Source of the DNA: SKVR01 sp964410015
Lineage (GTDB): Bacteria; Bacteroidota; Bacteroidia; Bacteroidales; UBA7960
Assembly (NCBI GenBank): GCA_964410015.1
Contig: CAYPFV010000080.1
Location: 1-14,169, forward strand
Direction: 5' to 3'
DNA: 14,169 bases
Each line of letters begins with the position of its first letter. Position 1 is the stretch's first letter. Below the pieces are notes generated by a model that had not been told where the DNA came from, searched no databases, and saw only the letters and a list, made by a program, of their open reading frames with translations. Of this stretch, positions 7,821 through 14,096 are shown piece by piece. The position numbers were made by a program, and so were the translations under genes.

Positions 7821-7952
7821 ATGAAATTTGAAGTACAAAATAATACTTTACGAGTTATTGTGCGTTATGATAACAACACTTTTAAGGCCAATAAAAGTAT
7901 TTTGGTAAACGAATTCAGATTGAATCTACAAACGAAGAAAATAAGATTATAA
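7821..7952 (+). CDS. Possible 43-residue small protein abutting the hydrolase gene
   Basis: An ATG at 7821, preceded by GAGAAAAAAGT, opens a 43-codon frame whose TAA (7950-7952) touches the hydrolase ATG at 7953 with no base between. The product begins MKFEVQNNTLRVIVRYDN and is basic, with alternating hydrophobic residues suggesting short beta strands; it has no membrane segment. I do not recognise a family. The exact junction suggests translational coupling, either as a real small protein or as a leader ORF that feeds ribosomes to the hydrolase start, which has no evident Shine-Dalgarno of its own. An open frame of this length can also occur by chance in AT-rich DNA, so it remains tentative. 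Confidence 0.38.
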   Translation: MKFEVQNNTLRVIVRYDNNTFKANKSILVNEFRLNLQTKKIRL

Positions 7953-9083
7953 ATGCAAATTACCTCCGTTACTAATAAAATTTCAACAATCCATTATTTT
8001 ATAACAAAAAGAGCGTTTATCGTTGTATTTAGTATGCTCACGGTTTTATTAACCAGTTCCTGCAACAGTTTGTATCATTTCCCGGAATTTACCAATCATG
8101 AAGTTCACCATTTTGAAATGCTTGATATCGGAGGAACAGAGCAGGCCGTGCTAATCAATGGAAAAAATGCTGAAAATCCTGTTTTGGTATATCTTCATGG
8201 GGGTCCGGGTTTTCCAATGCTGCCTTTTGACCCGTATTCAGAAAGCATGAAAAAACTTGAAGAGCAGTTTACTATTGTATATTGGGAGCAACGAGGTACA
8301 GGCAGTTCTTATCACTCCAAACTCAGTCGGGAGAGTATGAATATAAACAGATTTGTAAAAGATACGCATGCAGTGATAAAATACGCCCGTAAAAAGTTGA
8401 ATGTCGACAAAGTATTTTTATGGGGACATTCCTGGGGTACCAATATTGGAGCTTTGTATGCCGCAAAACACCCCGAGTTTCTTCATGCATACATATCTAC
8501 AGGACAAAGTGTAAACCCATTTGAAAATGAAAGACTGGGATACGAATTTGTAAAACAAAATGCGATCCGTGAAAATAATATTGTCGCTTTGCAGGATCTT
8601 TCACTTATCGATACTGTTCCCGAAAATTATACACTCGATGATGCCTTAACCGTAAGAAAGTGGGTATATAAATATGGTGGAATTGTGCATAGCAATGAAC
8701 ACAAAAGACCTTATGTTGATGTAAAAGAGATAGCAACGATATTATTATCGCCTGTATATTCTTTAGGAGTTCGCATCAACTTACTTTTGAATCCTTATTT
8801 CAGTGCGATAGCATTGTGGGAAGACCTTAAAAGCATAGACTTATTCACACAAGCACCCGAAATAACAGTTCCGGTTTATTTTCTTGTGGGCAGGCACGAT
8901 ATCATTGTTTCACATGTACTTGCAGAGCAATATTACGAGCATTTGAGTGCCCCCGCCGGAAAAAACCTTGTTTGGTTTGAGAAATCAGCACACCGCCCTT
9001 TTTATGAAGAACAAGAGAAATTTATGGATGTAATGATCAATCAAATAAAAAACGAAACCCTGGAAATGATTTCTTATGATTAA
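7953..9083 (+). CDS. Exported alpha/beta hydrolase, S33 proline iminopeptidase-like (putative lipoprotein)
   Basis: The 376-residue protein has the alpha/beta hydrolase triad: Ser160 in GHSWG, Asp316 in GRHD and His347 in SAHRP. HGGPG (82-86) forms the oxyanion hole, and WEQRGTGSS (111-119) matches proline iminopeptidase relatives (family S33). Residues 19-37 are a basic-then-hydrophobic signal ending LLTSSC, so Cys37 may be lipidated; the -3 residue is Thr rather than Leu, a loose lipobox. The first ~18 residues are a long n-region, so a start further downstream is possible, but no better ATG precedes the hydrophobic core (the next is codon 28). Likely role: peptidase or esterase at the cell envelope; the substrate is unknown. 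It follows the 43-codon ORF with no gap and is followed by several hairpins and a terminator. Confidence 0.87.
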   Translation: MQITSVTNKISTIHYFITKRAFIVVFSMLTVLLTSSCNSLYHFPEFTNHEVHHFEMLDIGGTEQAVLINGKNAENPVLVYLHGGPGFPMLPFDPYSESMKKLEEQFTIVYWEQRGTGSSYHSKLSRESMNINRFVKDTHAVIKYARKKLNVDKVFLWGHSWGTNIGALYAAKHPEFLHAYISTGQSVNPFENERLGYEFVKQNAIRENNIVALQDLSLIDTVPENYTLDDALTVRKWVYKYGGIVHSNEHKRPYVDVKEIATILLSPVYSLGVRINLLLNPYFSAIALWEDLKSIDLFTQAPEITVPVYFLVGRHDIIVSHVLAEQYYEHLSAPAGKNLVWFEKSAHRPFYEEQEKFMDVMINQIKNETLEMISYD

Positions 9084-9089
9084 TTTTTT

Positions 9090-9123
9090 TGATTAAAAAA
9101 ACGATAACCTTTTTTTTTAATCA
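9090..9123. repeat. AT-rich 12-bp hairpin directly after the hydrolase
   Basis: TGATTAAAAAAA at 9090-9101 pairs fully with the T-run and AATCA at 9112-9123, leaving a 10-nt loop. It starts 7 bp after the hydrolase stop. It may protect the mRNA end or help termination, but it lacks the GC-rich stem of an intrinsic terminator. Confidence 0.45.
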
Positions 9124-9161
9124 GAATTAAAATAAAAAACTAACACATCCTACTTTTGAAT

Positions 9162-9191
9162 TCTTTCCTGAAACAAAATAATCAGGAAAGA
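9162..9191. repeat. 10-bp perfect inverted repeat between hydrolase and terminator
   Basis: TCTTTCCTGA (9162-9171) and TCAGGAAAGA (9182-9191) are exact reverse complements around a 10-nt A-rich loop. It lies between the AT-rich hairpin and the strong terminator. It has no T-tail, so it is probably an RNA stem or a protein-binding site rather than a terminator. Confidence 0.5.
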
Positions 9192-9203
9192 CCAATAAAA
9201 AAG

Positions 9204-9238
9204 AAAAGCGGAGAAGGAAAATCCTTACTCCGCTTTTT
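9204..9238. terminator. Strong bidirectional intrinsic terminator
   Basis: The stem AAAAGCGGAG/CTCCGCTTTT continues inward as AAGGA/TCCTT with one bulged A (9227) and a 3-nt AAA loop: about 15 pairs with a GC-rich core. On the plus strand it ends in TTTTT; on the minus strand the complement of the upstream A-rich tract gives a second T-rich tail. It lies between the convergent hydrolase (+) and receiver gene (-) and should serve both. Confidence 0.88.
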
Positions 9239-9283
9239 AGTTTTGCTTTCATGAAGAGAATTAAAAACAAAACATTTACAAAC

Positions 9284-9313
9284 CAAAACAAAACAAAACA
9301 AAACAAAACAAAA
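9284..9313. repeat. Pentanucleotide microsatellite (CAAAA)6
   Basis: Six perfect CAAAA units run from 9284 to 9313, followed by a partial CAA at 9314-9316. They lie about 15 bp beyond the stop codon of the minus-strand receiver gene and are read there as TTTTG repeats in its 3' region. Degenerate A-rich units (AAAACAAAACATTTACAAAC) precede it. Confidence 0.9.
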
Positions 9314-9331
9314 CAATTTTTTCTGTAAGAA

Positions 9332-9649
9332 TCACACTTCCTGGCTAAGTGTAACTTTTTGTATCTTATTAAATATTATATCTTTATCATCATCAAGATT
9401 GATCTGGGCAATTTTTATTTCAGGAAATCGATTCACCAGATATCCCATTAATTGGTGACTGAATTTTTCTGTGATCATGGGGCCCAAAACAACAAGATCA
9501 TAAGGAATCTGTTCTACCAGAGCACAAAGATGGTTGTACTTCATTGCCTTGCCTACAATTTGCACAAAAGGAATTTCCTTAATGATCTCGGTAATACCAT
9601 CAATCATGATATCACTGCTTTCTGCTAATATAATTCTGGTATCTGTCAT
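9332..9649 (-). CDS. Degenerate, truncated response-regulator receiver protein
   Basis: The 105-residue protein aligns with the receiver domain of the neighbouring full-length regulator: RIILAES matches strand 1, VQIVGKA strand 2, YDLVVLGP strand 3 and EIKIAQINLDDD strand 4. Key residues are lost. The acidic pair of strand 1 is Glu10-Ser11, and the phosphoacceptor Asp at the end of strand 3 is Gly56. The chain stops around helix 4/strand 5, so the Lys of strand 5 and any HTH output domain are missing. No HTH remnant lies downstream, where the repeat and terminator follow at once. It may be a pseudo-receiver that works by protein contact, or a decaying duplicate. Candidate -7 box upstream at 9666-9673. 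It lies 299 bp downstream of the complete regulator on the same strand. Confidence 0.62.
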   Translation of the reverse strand: MTDTRIILAESSDIMIDGITEIIKEIPFVQIVGKAMKYNHLCALVEQIPYDLVVLGPMITEKFSHQLMGYLVNRFPEIKIAQINLDDDKDIIFNKIQKVTLSQEV

Positions 9650-9665
9650 ATTTCTAATTTTTATT

Positions 9666-9673
9666 CAAATTTA
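9666..9673 (-). promoter_or_regulatory. Candidate -7 box for the degenerate receiver gene
   Basis: On the minus strand this reads TAAATTTG, matching TAnnTTTG, 16 bp before the ATG at 9649. No TTTG lies at the usual 19-bp distance; the nearest minus-strand TTTG, at 9688-9685, is only 11 bp upstream. The leader would be very short. Weak candidate. Confidence 0.3.
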
Positions 9674-9718
9674 CAGGTTGAAGGCAAATCAGAAAACAGT
9701 ATAATTACGTGATTAGCG

Positions 9719-9822
9719 TTGGTGGATTACTGAAAAATGCATGGTACAAATTACTCAGAAAGCAATAATAATGTGGATTTACGAAAGCGAGTCTCTATAC
9801 CATTACAAACAAAATCCACCAA
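9719..9822. repeat. Nested inverted repeats between the two receiver genes
   Basis: Within the 299-bp gap between the receiver genes (9650-9948), three complementary pairs nest in order: TTGGTGGATT (9719-9728) with AATCCACCAA (9813-9822), ATGGTA (9741-9746) with TACCAT (9798-9803), and ACTC (9753-9756) with GAGT (9789-9792). Together they could fold into one long stem with internal loops about 100 nt in length. The outer 10-bp match is unlikely by chance over this span. It could be a small RNA, a structured leader of the receiver gene, or an old mobile-element remnant. No family is recognised and no T-tail follows. Confidence 0.4.
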
Positions 9823-9948
9823 TCATCCAAGCAGGTAAACTACCTTTACAACGCTCCAGATATCAATTTATTGAATAGTGAAAAAAGCAAATGGATAATA
9901 TATCAAAAAAAGATGGCAAAGGGTGTATTAATGAAGGAAGGTAAAAGA

Positions 9949-10599
9949 TTAAATTTCGATGATCTTATTTTTTATGGCAAACTTGATCAGCTCAACTGAA
10001 TTTTTCATATTCGTTTTCTGTAAAATATGATTCTTATGCGATTCTATAGTTCTTACACTCAAATATAGTTTATCGGCAATTTCAGAGTTGTTATAACCTT
10101 CGGCAAAAAGTTGCAAAACTTCAAGTTCTCTTTTGGTTAATTGTGGAAGTATATCGTTGTTGGTTTGCTTTTTTGTTGCATAATTTTTAACAATTTCATC
10201 AGAGATGGTAGCATGAAAGTAGTTTTTACCTCTTGAGATGGTATGTATAGCCTCCACCAATTCTTCTGAAGAAACATCTTTGGGAACATAACCATCGGCA
10301 CCTGCATCAATAGCATTAGATATATTGTTATAATCAGAATGCATGGAAAGGATCAGTATTCTGATGTTGTTATATTTTTTCTTGATAGCTTCAGTAACCT
10401 GAATTCCAGACATTTCAGGCATGCTAATATCGAGTAAAACCACCTGGGGTACTGTTTTTTTCAGCATACTCAAGGCATCTTTCCCGCTGTGCGCCACACC
10501 AATCACTTCAATATCTTTGGCGCCTTTCAGAAACAAGTCAATACAATCTGTTACTAATTTATGATCATCTACAATAATAACTTTGATGCTGTTGGCCAT
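9949..10599 (-). CDS. NarL/FixJ-type (LuxR HTH) response regulator
   Basis: The 216-residue protein has a canonical receiver domain (1-120): acidic pair Asp11-Asp12, phosphoacceptor Asp57 in LLDISMPEMSG, Ser85 after strand 4 and Lys107 in YVPK. A LuxR-type DNA-binding domain follows at about 151-213, with LTKRELEVLQLFAEGYNNSEIADKL in its first half and the recognition helix in SVRTIESHKNHIL. It should be a phosphorylation-activated transcription factor in the cytosol. No histidine kinase is in the window, so it is an orphan here; Bacteroidota relatives often pair with kinases encoded elsewhere. Its target genes are unknown. It is preceded by 440 bp rich in short repeats and followed by the gap leading to the degenerate receiver gene, whose sequence resembles it and may be an old duplicate. 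Confidence 0.94.
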   Translation of the reverse strand: MANSIKVIIVDDHKLVTDCIDLFLKGAKDIEVIGVAHSGKDALSMLKKTVPQVVLLDISMPEMSGIQVTEAIKKKYNNIRILILSMHSDYNNISNAIDAGADGYVPKDVSSEELVEAIHTISRGKNYFHATISDEIVKNYATKKQTNNDILPQLTKRELEVLQLFAEGYNNSEIADKLYLSVRTIESHKNHILQKTNMKNSVELIKFAIKNKIIEI

Positions 10600-10716
10600 T
10601 TGATGGATTTTTTAATGAAAAGGAATACAATATACAGTAATAACAACCAAAATGGGTTTTTCTGTTCAAAAATCTCCTTATTTCATATAGTCAGATAATA
10701 ATTTTATTGATTACTT

Positions 10717-10740
10717 GATCTGGATCTAAATCTATATCTA
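10717..10740. repeat. Period-6 tandem repeat (four ATCT-centred hexamers)
   Basis: Four consecutive hexamers share the core ATCT: GATCTG (10717), GATCTA (10723), AATCTA (10729) and TATCTA (10735). The 8-mer ATCTAAAT recurs 12 bp apart within and just after it. It lies about 120 bp upstream of the response regulator start. It could be a slippage product or a set of low-affinity binding sites. Confidence 0.6.
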
Positions 10741-10894
10741 AATTTTTTGATTGCTCCTGGCATTATCTTAAACTTTGAAATGCTAAAATAATCAAAAAAA
10801 AGATTTTAATCCAATTAAAAAAAGATTAAAACGCCCGAATTCTCTTTTTTATAAGAAAAAAAATAAAAGATTTTTCGAACGTATATATTACAAC

Positions 10895-10951
10895 TAATTG
10901 ATAATAAGCATATTTTGATAATTGATTAAAAGTAAATAATAATTGATTAAA
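10895..10951. repeat. Three spaced TAATTGAT repeats
   Basis: TAATTGATTAAA occurs exactly twice, at 10919-10930 and 10940-10951, starts 21 bp apart (two helical turns). A third copy, TAATTGATAATA, starts at 10895, 24 bp earlier. TAATTGATTA is nearly palindromic. Same-face spacing suggests a regulator-binding array, although the sequence is AT-rich enough for caution. Confidence 0.5.
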
Positions 10952-11039
10952 TAAAATGATGTTCAACAAATACAAATAAACAATAAGTTTCTAAAAAAAC
11001 AAAATATGAGCAACCCAACTATCATTGAAAAAAATAGTT

Positions 11040-11804
11040 CTAAGGTTTTATTTTATGAAAAATGGTAGCATTGACCTGCGCTGAAGGCATTATAAGCATA
11101 TCATTAATATTTACATGTTGCGGTAAACTGGCACAAAACAGGGCACAATCAGCAACATCTTCGGGATTTAAAGGTTGAAATCCTTCATAAACCTTTTCTG
11201 CTTTTTCTTTATCACCTTTAAAGCGCACTTGCGAAAATTCGGTTTTTACTGCGCCGGGGCTCAAAAGTGTAACCTTAATGTTGTCTGCAACCAATTCCAT
11301 GCGCATAGCTTCTGTAATGCTTTCCACTGCATGTTTAGTGGCACAATAAACATTTCCTTTTAAATAGGTTTGCCGCCCTGCAATACTGCCGATATTTATA
11401 ATATGACCGTTCTTTCTTACAATCATATCCTTCATTACAGCTTTACTTACATACAGAAGTCCTTTTACATTGGTATCTATCATTTGTTCCCAGTCTTCTT
11501 CCAGACCGCTGTCAATATTACTCAAACCCAAAGCAAGTCCTGCATTGTTAATAAGAATATCAATCTTTCGCCAGGCATCAGGTAAACTTTCAATAGCAGC
11601 ATACACTTGCTTTTTATTTCTTACATCAAAAGCGAGCTTAAAAACCTCTGCTTGGTAGGTTTTCACAAGATAATCGGAAAATTGTTGTAACCTCTCTTCC
11701 CTCCTGCCATTTAAAATAACTCTGAAACCATTGCTGGCAAACTTTTCGGCACAAGCACGACCTATTCCGCTGGTACTACCTGTAATAAAAACAGTTTTGT
11801 GCAT
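11040..11804 (-). CDS. YdfG-type short-chain dehydrogenase/reductase (NADP-dependent)
   Basis: This is a 254-residue classical SDR. TGSTSGIG (8-15) binds the cofactor, Arg34-Arg35 in NGRR suggests NADP preference, NNAG is at 86-89, and the catalytic residues are Asn112, Ser140, Tyr153 and Lys157 (YCATK). The C-terminal part, with TEFSQVRFKGDKEKAEKVY (188-206) and SLPQHVNINDMLIMP (226-240), closely follows E. coli YdfG, which oxidises L-allo-threonine and serine and reduces malonic semialdehyde. A similar 3-hydroxy-acid dehydrogenase or semialdehyde reductase role is inferred. It is cytosolic. The upstream minus-strand gene ends 161 bp before its start, so it probably has its own promoter, but no clear TAnnTTTG box is visible in that gap. 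Confidence 0.92.
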   Translation of the reverse strand: MHKTVFITGSTSGIGRACAEKFASNGFRVILNGRREERLQQFSDYLVKTYQAEVFKLAFDVRNKKQVYAAIESLPDAWRKIDILINNAGLALGLSNIDSGLEEDWEQMIDTNVKGLLYVSKAVMKDMIVRKNGHIINIGSIAGRQTYLKGNVYCATKHAVESITEAMRMELVADNIKVTLLSPGAVKTEFSQVRFKGDKEKAEKVYEGFQPLNPEDVADCALFCASLPQHVNINDMLIMPSAQVNATIFHKIKP

Positions 11805-11887
11805 GTATAATTTACTCTTTATATAGTTTTAATGATAATAAAAATCGTCTTGTTTTTTTATGATTACAAAGTTTTTTACGCAAAAAG

Positions 11888-11903
11888 ACCAAAAATGTTT
11901 GGT
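11888..11903 (-). terminator. Weak terminator-like hairpin after the membrane protein gene
   Basis: ACCAAA (11888-11893) pairs with TTTGGT (11898-11903) around a 4-nt loop; on the minus strand it is followed by CTTTTTG. It lies about 60 bp past the stop of the membrane-protein gene. The stem has only six pairs, two of them GC, so termination efficiency would be low. Confidence 0.35.
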
Positions 11904-11965
11904 TTGTTTATCCTTTTTTGAAGAAATTAGCACTGCAGATCAAAATCAGTTATAAATTTGGATTG

Positions 11966-13297
11966 TCAAATTTTGTTATTTTTTTTATCAGGGTTTATCA
12001 AGAATATCATTTTCGCGTATGAAGGCAACCGGCAAATAGAAATAAATACATACCATATAAAAGGAAGAACCAGTATTTTGTACCTTACAAAAGCACCATG
12101 CAATGGGGTTACCAATCCGATAAACCCAAGAATCAAAATTATAAACCAAAAAGAAAGATGAACCACTGGATTATAAAAACCCTTTTTATCAGTTTTTATG
12201 AATACAAACACCATCATGAAAAGAACCAGCAGGTTTTCTAAAGCCGCCATGAGCACTACCGGAGAATAAACCTCAAAAATATGGGGTCGGGTCAGCACAT
12301 AAAACAATCCCCGGGGAAAAAAAAGAATCATATCCCATAACTCGGGTTTGATGTATCTGGTATGAATTAAACTGCCTGCCCCTTGCTCAGAAGTATAATT
12401 GACAAAATCATTTTGTTTTCTGGCAATAATTTCCAATACATTGTATTGTGGAAAGACAGAGCTCAGAATCAATCCCAATAACACTATGGCAATAACCGAA
12501 GTTGTATAAATGATATGCTTTTGCCAAATATTTTTATGCATCCCCAAATAAAATGCAATTTGAAGGGGGAGAAAAAAGATCAGGTTATAAGGTTTAAGCA
12601 GAACTAAAATAAAAACACTGATAATCAAAACAATAAGAGAGCTATAAGCAAATTCTCGGGTCATTTTATCAACAAAATAAACCCATACTCCAAAAGCAAA
12701 AATCATCAATCCTTCCTTTAATATTCCTGACCCCCAAAAAAGTAAGCCGGGAAAAAGAAATATACCCCATGGCAGCCACTCCAGTTTTGAGGGATGTATA
12801 TACCGTATAAAAAATTTATATAGTGCCACCAACCCCAGAAATGATAAAAAATTCATAAACACATTGTGCACATGTATATAACCAAACGAGAACAAACGTA
12901 CCAGTGCATTAAACCTCACCACCAATCTGTTGTCATTGTAAACCGGGGTTTCCCAGGGGCGATACCAACTGCTCATAGCCTCCAGATATGGTTCAGTGCC
13001 TCCTGCGTTTATCCCAATACCGGTAAGCATACGTAAATAATCTACCGGATTTTCTCTGAGAGCGCTGAACATTATATTCCCATCCACAAAATATTTATAA
13101 AAATCGGCTATAGATAAATCATAATAATAAGTGTAGACAGAAATAAGAATTACTCCTGATAATACTTTCAGATAAAAGAAAATCAGTAGTAATTTCCATG
13201 ACATCCCTTTTATGTTTTGAAAAAAAGATGCAAAACGAATAAAAAGACTAAAAATAACCAGATAAAGCAACGATAAAATAATTTGCATAAATGCCAT
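11966..13297 (-). CDS. Multi-pass membrane protein of unknown function, possibly glycan-related
   Basis: The 443-residue protein has about ten hydrophobic segments (near 5-25, 35-57, 140-165, 175-208, 218-250, 261-282, 322-335, 346-367, 378-397 and 404-423). Long loops fall after the second (residues 58-135) and between 283 and 321. Conserved-looking polar motifs include DFYKYFVDGN (65-74), WYRPWETPVYNDNR (111-124), LFWGSGILKEG (186-196) and PLHGAFVRYKILVLPF (398-413). An acidic first loop plus a late Arg-Tyr-Lys motif resembles GT-C-type glycosyltransferases and repeat-unit polymerases of Bacteroidota, but I do not recognise a specific family and would not assign a reaction. A likely alternative start is Met4. 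No glycan cluster surrounds it. Candidate -7 box at 13311-13318. Confidence 0.82.
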   Translation of the reverse strand: MAFMQIILSLLYLVIFSLFIRFASFFQNIKGMSWKLLLIFFYLKVLSGVILISVYTYYYDLSIADFYKYFVDGNIMFSALRENPVDYLRMLTGIGINAGGTEPYLEAMSSWYRPWETPVYNDNRLVVRFNALVRLFSFGYIHVHNVFMNFLSFLGLVALYKFFIRYIHPSKLEWLPWGIFLFPGLLFWGSGILKEGLMIFAFGVWVYFVDKMTREFAYSSLIVLIISVFILVLLKPYNLIFFLPLQIAFYLGMHKNIWQKHIIYTTSVIAIVLLGLILSSVFPQYNVLEIIARKQNDFVNYTSEQGAGSLIHTRYIKPELWDMILFFPRGLFYVLTRPHIFEVYSPVVLMAALENLLVLFMMVFVFIKTDKKGFYNPVVHLSFWFIILILGFIGLVTPLHGAFVRYKILVLPFIWYVFISICRLPSYAKMIFLINPDKKNNKI

Positions 13298-13310
13298 TTT
13301 TAAGGGATTA

Positions 13311-13318
13311 CAAAGATA
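13311..13318 (-). promoter_or_regulatory. Candidate -7 box for the membrane protein gene
   Basis: On the minus strand this reads TATCTTTG, a full match to TAnnTTTG, 13 bp before the ATG at 13297. No TTTG is present about 19 bp upstream. The transcript leader would be under 10 nt. Tentative. Confidence 0.3.
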
Positions 13319-13395
13319 ATTGAATAAACAACGATAAAAATCAGGGTTTGAACTTTCATTTTGATTTTCATGTTAAGCAAATAAACCATTTAATT

Positions 13396-14028
13396 ATGAT
13401 CAGACAATTATTCACAGGATTCTTATTATTGGTATTGATTTCATGCAATGCCAAATCCGAAAAAAACATACAAACTATGACAACAGAAAATAGAGAAATC
13501 GAACAAGCTACCCTGGGCGGAGGCTGCTTTTGGTGTATTGAAGCCGTTTTTGAGGAGTTAAAAGGGGTAGAATCGGCTGTGAACGGATACAGTGGCGGTA
13601 CTGTAAAAAATCCGTCTTATCGTGAAGTTACCAGCGGAAGAACCGGACATGCGGAAGTTGTGCAGATCAGCTATGATCCTGAACAAATCTCTTACAGTCA
13701 GATTCTCGAAGTGTTTTTCCATCTGCATGATCCTACTACCTTAAACAGGCAAGGGGCCGATGTGGGTACACAATACAGGTCGGTTATTTTCTATCATGAT
13801 GAGCAACAGGAAAAAATTGCCCGGAGAGTTTTTGAAGAAATCGATAAATCTGACCTCTGGAAGGATCCCCTGGTTACTGAAATAAAACCCCTCGAAGAGT
13901 TTTATGTAGCAGAAGATTATCATCAGAATTACTTCGAAAACAACCCTAATCAACCCTATTGCACATTTGTAATTGGACCGAAAATGAGCAAACTCAAAAA
14001 CTTGTTCAAGGATAAATTAAAGGATTAG
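13396..14028 (+). CDS. msrA: Peptide-methionine (S)-S-oxide reductase MsrA, lipoprotein form
   Basis: MsrA reduces methionine-S-sulfoxide in proteins. From the ATG at 13396 (210 residues) the N-terminus is a short lipoprotein signal, MIRQLFTGFLLLVLISC, with lipobox LISC and Cys17 as the lipidated residue. An upstream TTG at 13348 would put 16 polar residues ahead of the signal and is rejected. The catalytic motif GGGCFWC (41-47) gives nucleophile Cys44 and a second Cys47. VNGYSGG, RTGHAEVVQI, FHLHDPTT, DVGTQYRS and the C-terminal AEDYHQNYF complete the family pattern. No MsrB domain is fused. Export to the periplasm or inner face of the outer membrane implies repair of oxidised envelope proteins; the reductant is not encoded here. 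It is divergent from the membrane-protein gene across about 100 bp. Confidence 0.95.
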   Translation: MIRQLFTGFLLLVLISCNAKSEKNIQTMTTENREIEQATLGGGCFWCIEAVFEELKGVESAVNGYSGGTVKNPSYREVTSGRTGHAEVVQISYDPEQISYSQILEVFFHLHDPTTLNRQGADVGTQYRSVIFYHDEQQEKIARRVFEEIDKSDLWKDPLVTEIKPLEEFYVAEDYHQNYFENNPNQPYCTFVIGPKMSKLKNLFKDKLKD

Positions 14029-14096
14029 TTTACTTTTCTAATTTCCTTATTTGCTTTCATCTGTTTATATTTTTCAATATTTAGATTATGAGGTGC

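Larger units (their letters stand above)
10600..11039. other. 440-bp AT-rich repeat-bearing region upstream of the response regulator
   Basis: I find no credible gene here. It contains the period-6 repeat (10717-10740), an 8-bp inverted repeat TTTTAATC/GATTAAAA (10804-10811 and 10824-10831), the spaced TAATTGAT repeats (10895-10951), and a weak AACTAT/ATAGTT stem (11017-11039) just after the SDR stop, which may help end that transcript. No TAnnTTTG box on the minus strand is seen ahead of the regulator, so its promoter is not located. Confidence 0.55.

Noticed and set aside
9284..9313. CAAAA repeat as a phase-variation switch
   Set aside because: It is outside any coding frame and downstream of the receiver gene, separated from the hydrolase by a terminator, so unit changes would not switch an ORF or a visible promoter.
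9719..9822. The 10-bp inverted repeat pair as termini of a MITE or miniature transposon
   Set aside because: No target-site duplication is seen flanking the arms and there is no second copy in the window; nested pairing fits RNA structure better.
9913..9999. 28-codon plus-strand ORF
   Set aside because: Its 3' half is antisense to the C-terminus of the response regulator; it appears to be a chance frame.
11006..11068. 20-codon plus-strand ORF near the SDR stop
   Set aside because: Very short, antisense to the SDR 3' end and without a conserved feature.
13348..13395. TTG start extending MsrA
   Set aside because: It would bury the lipoprotein signal behind 16 polar residues.
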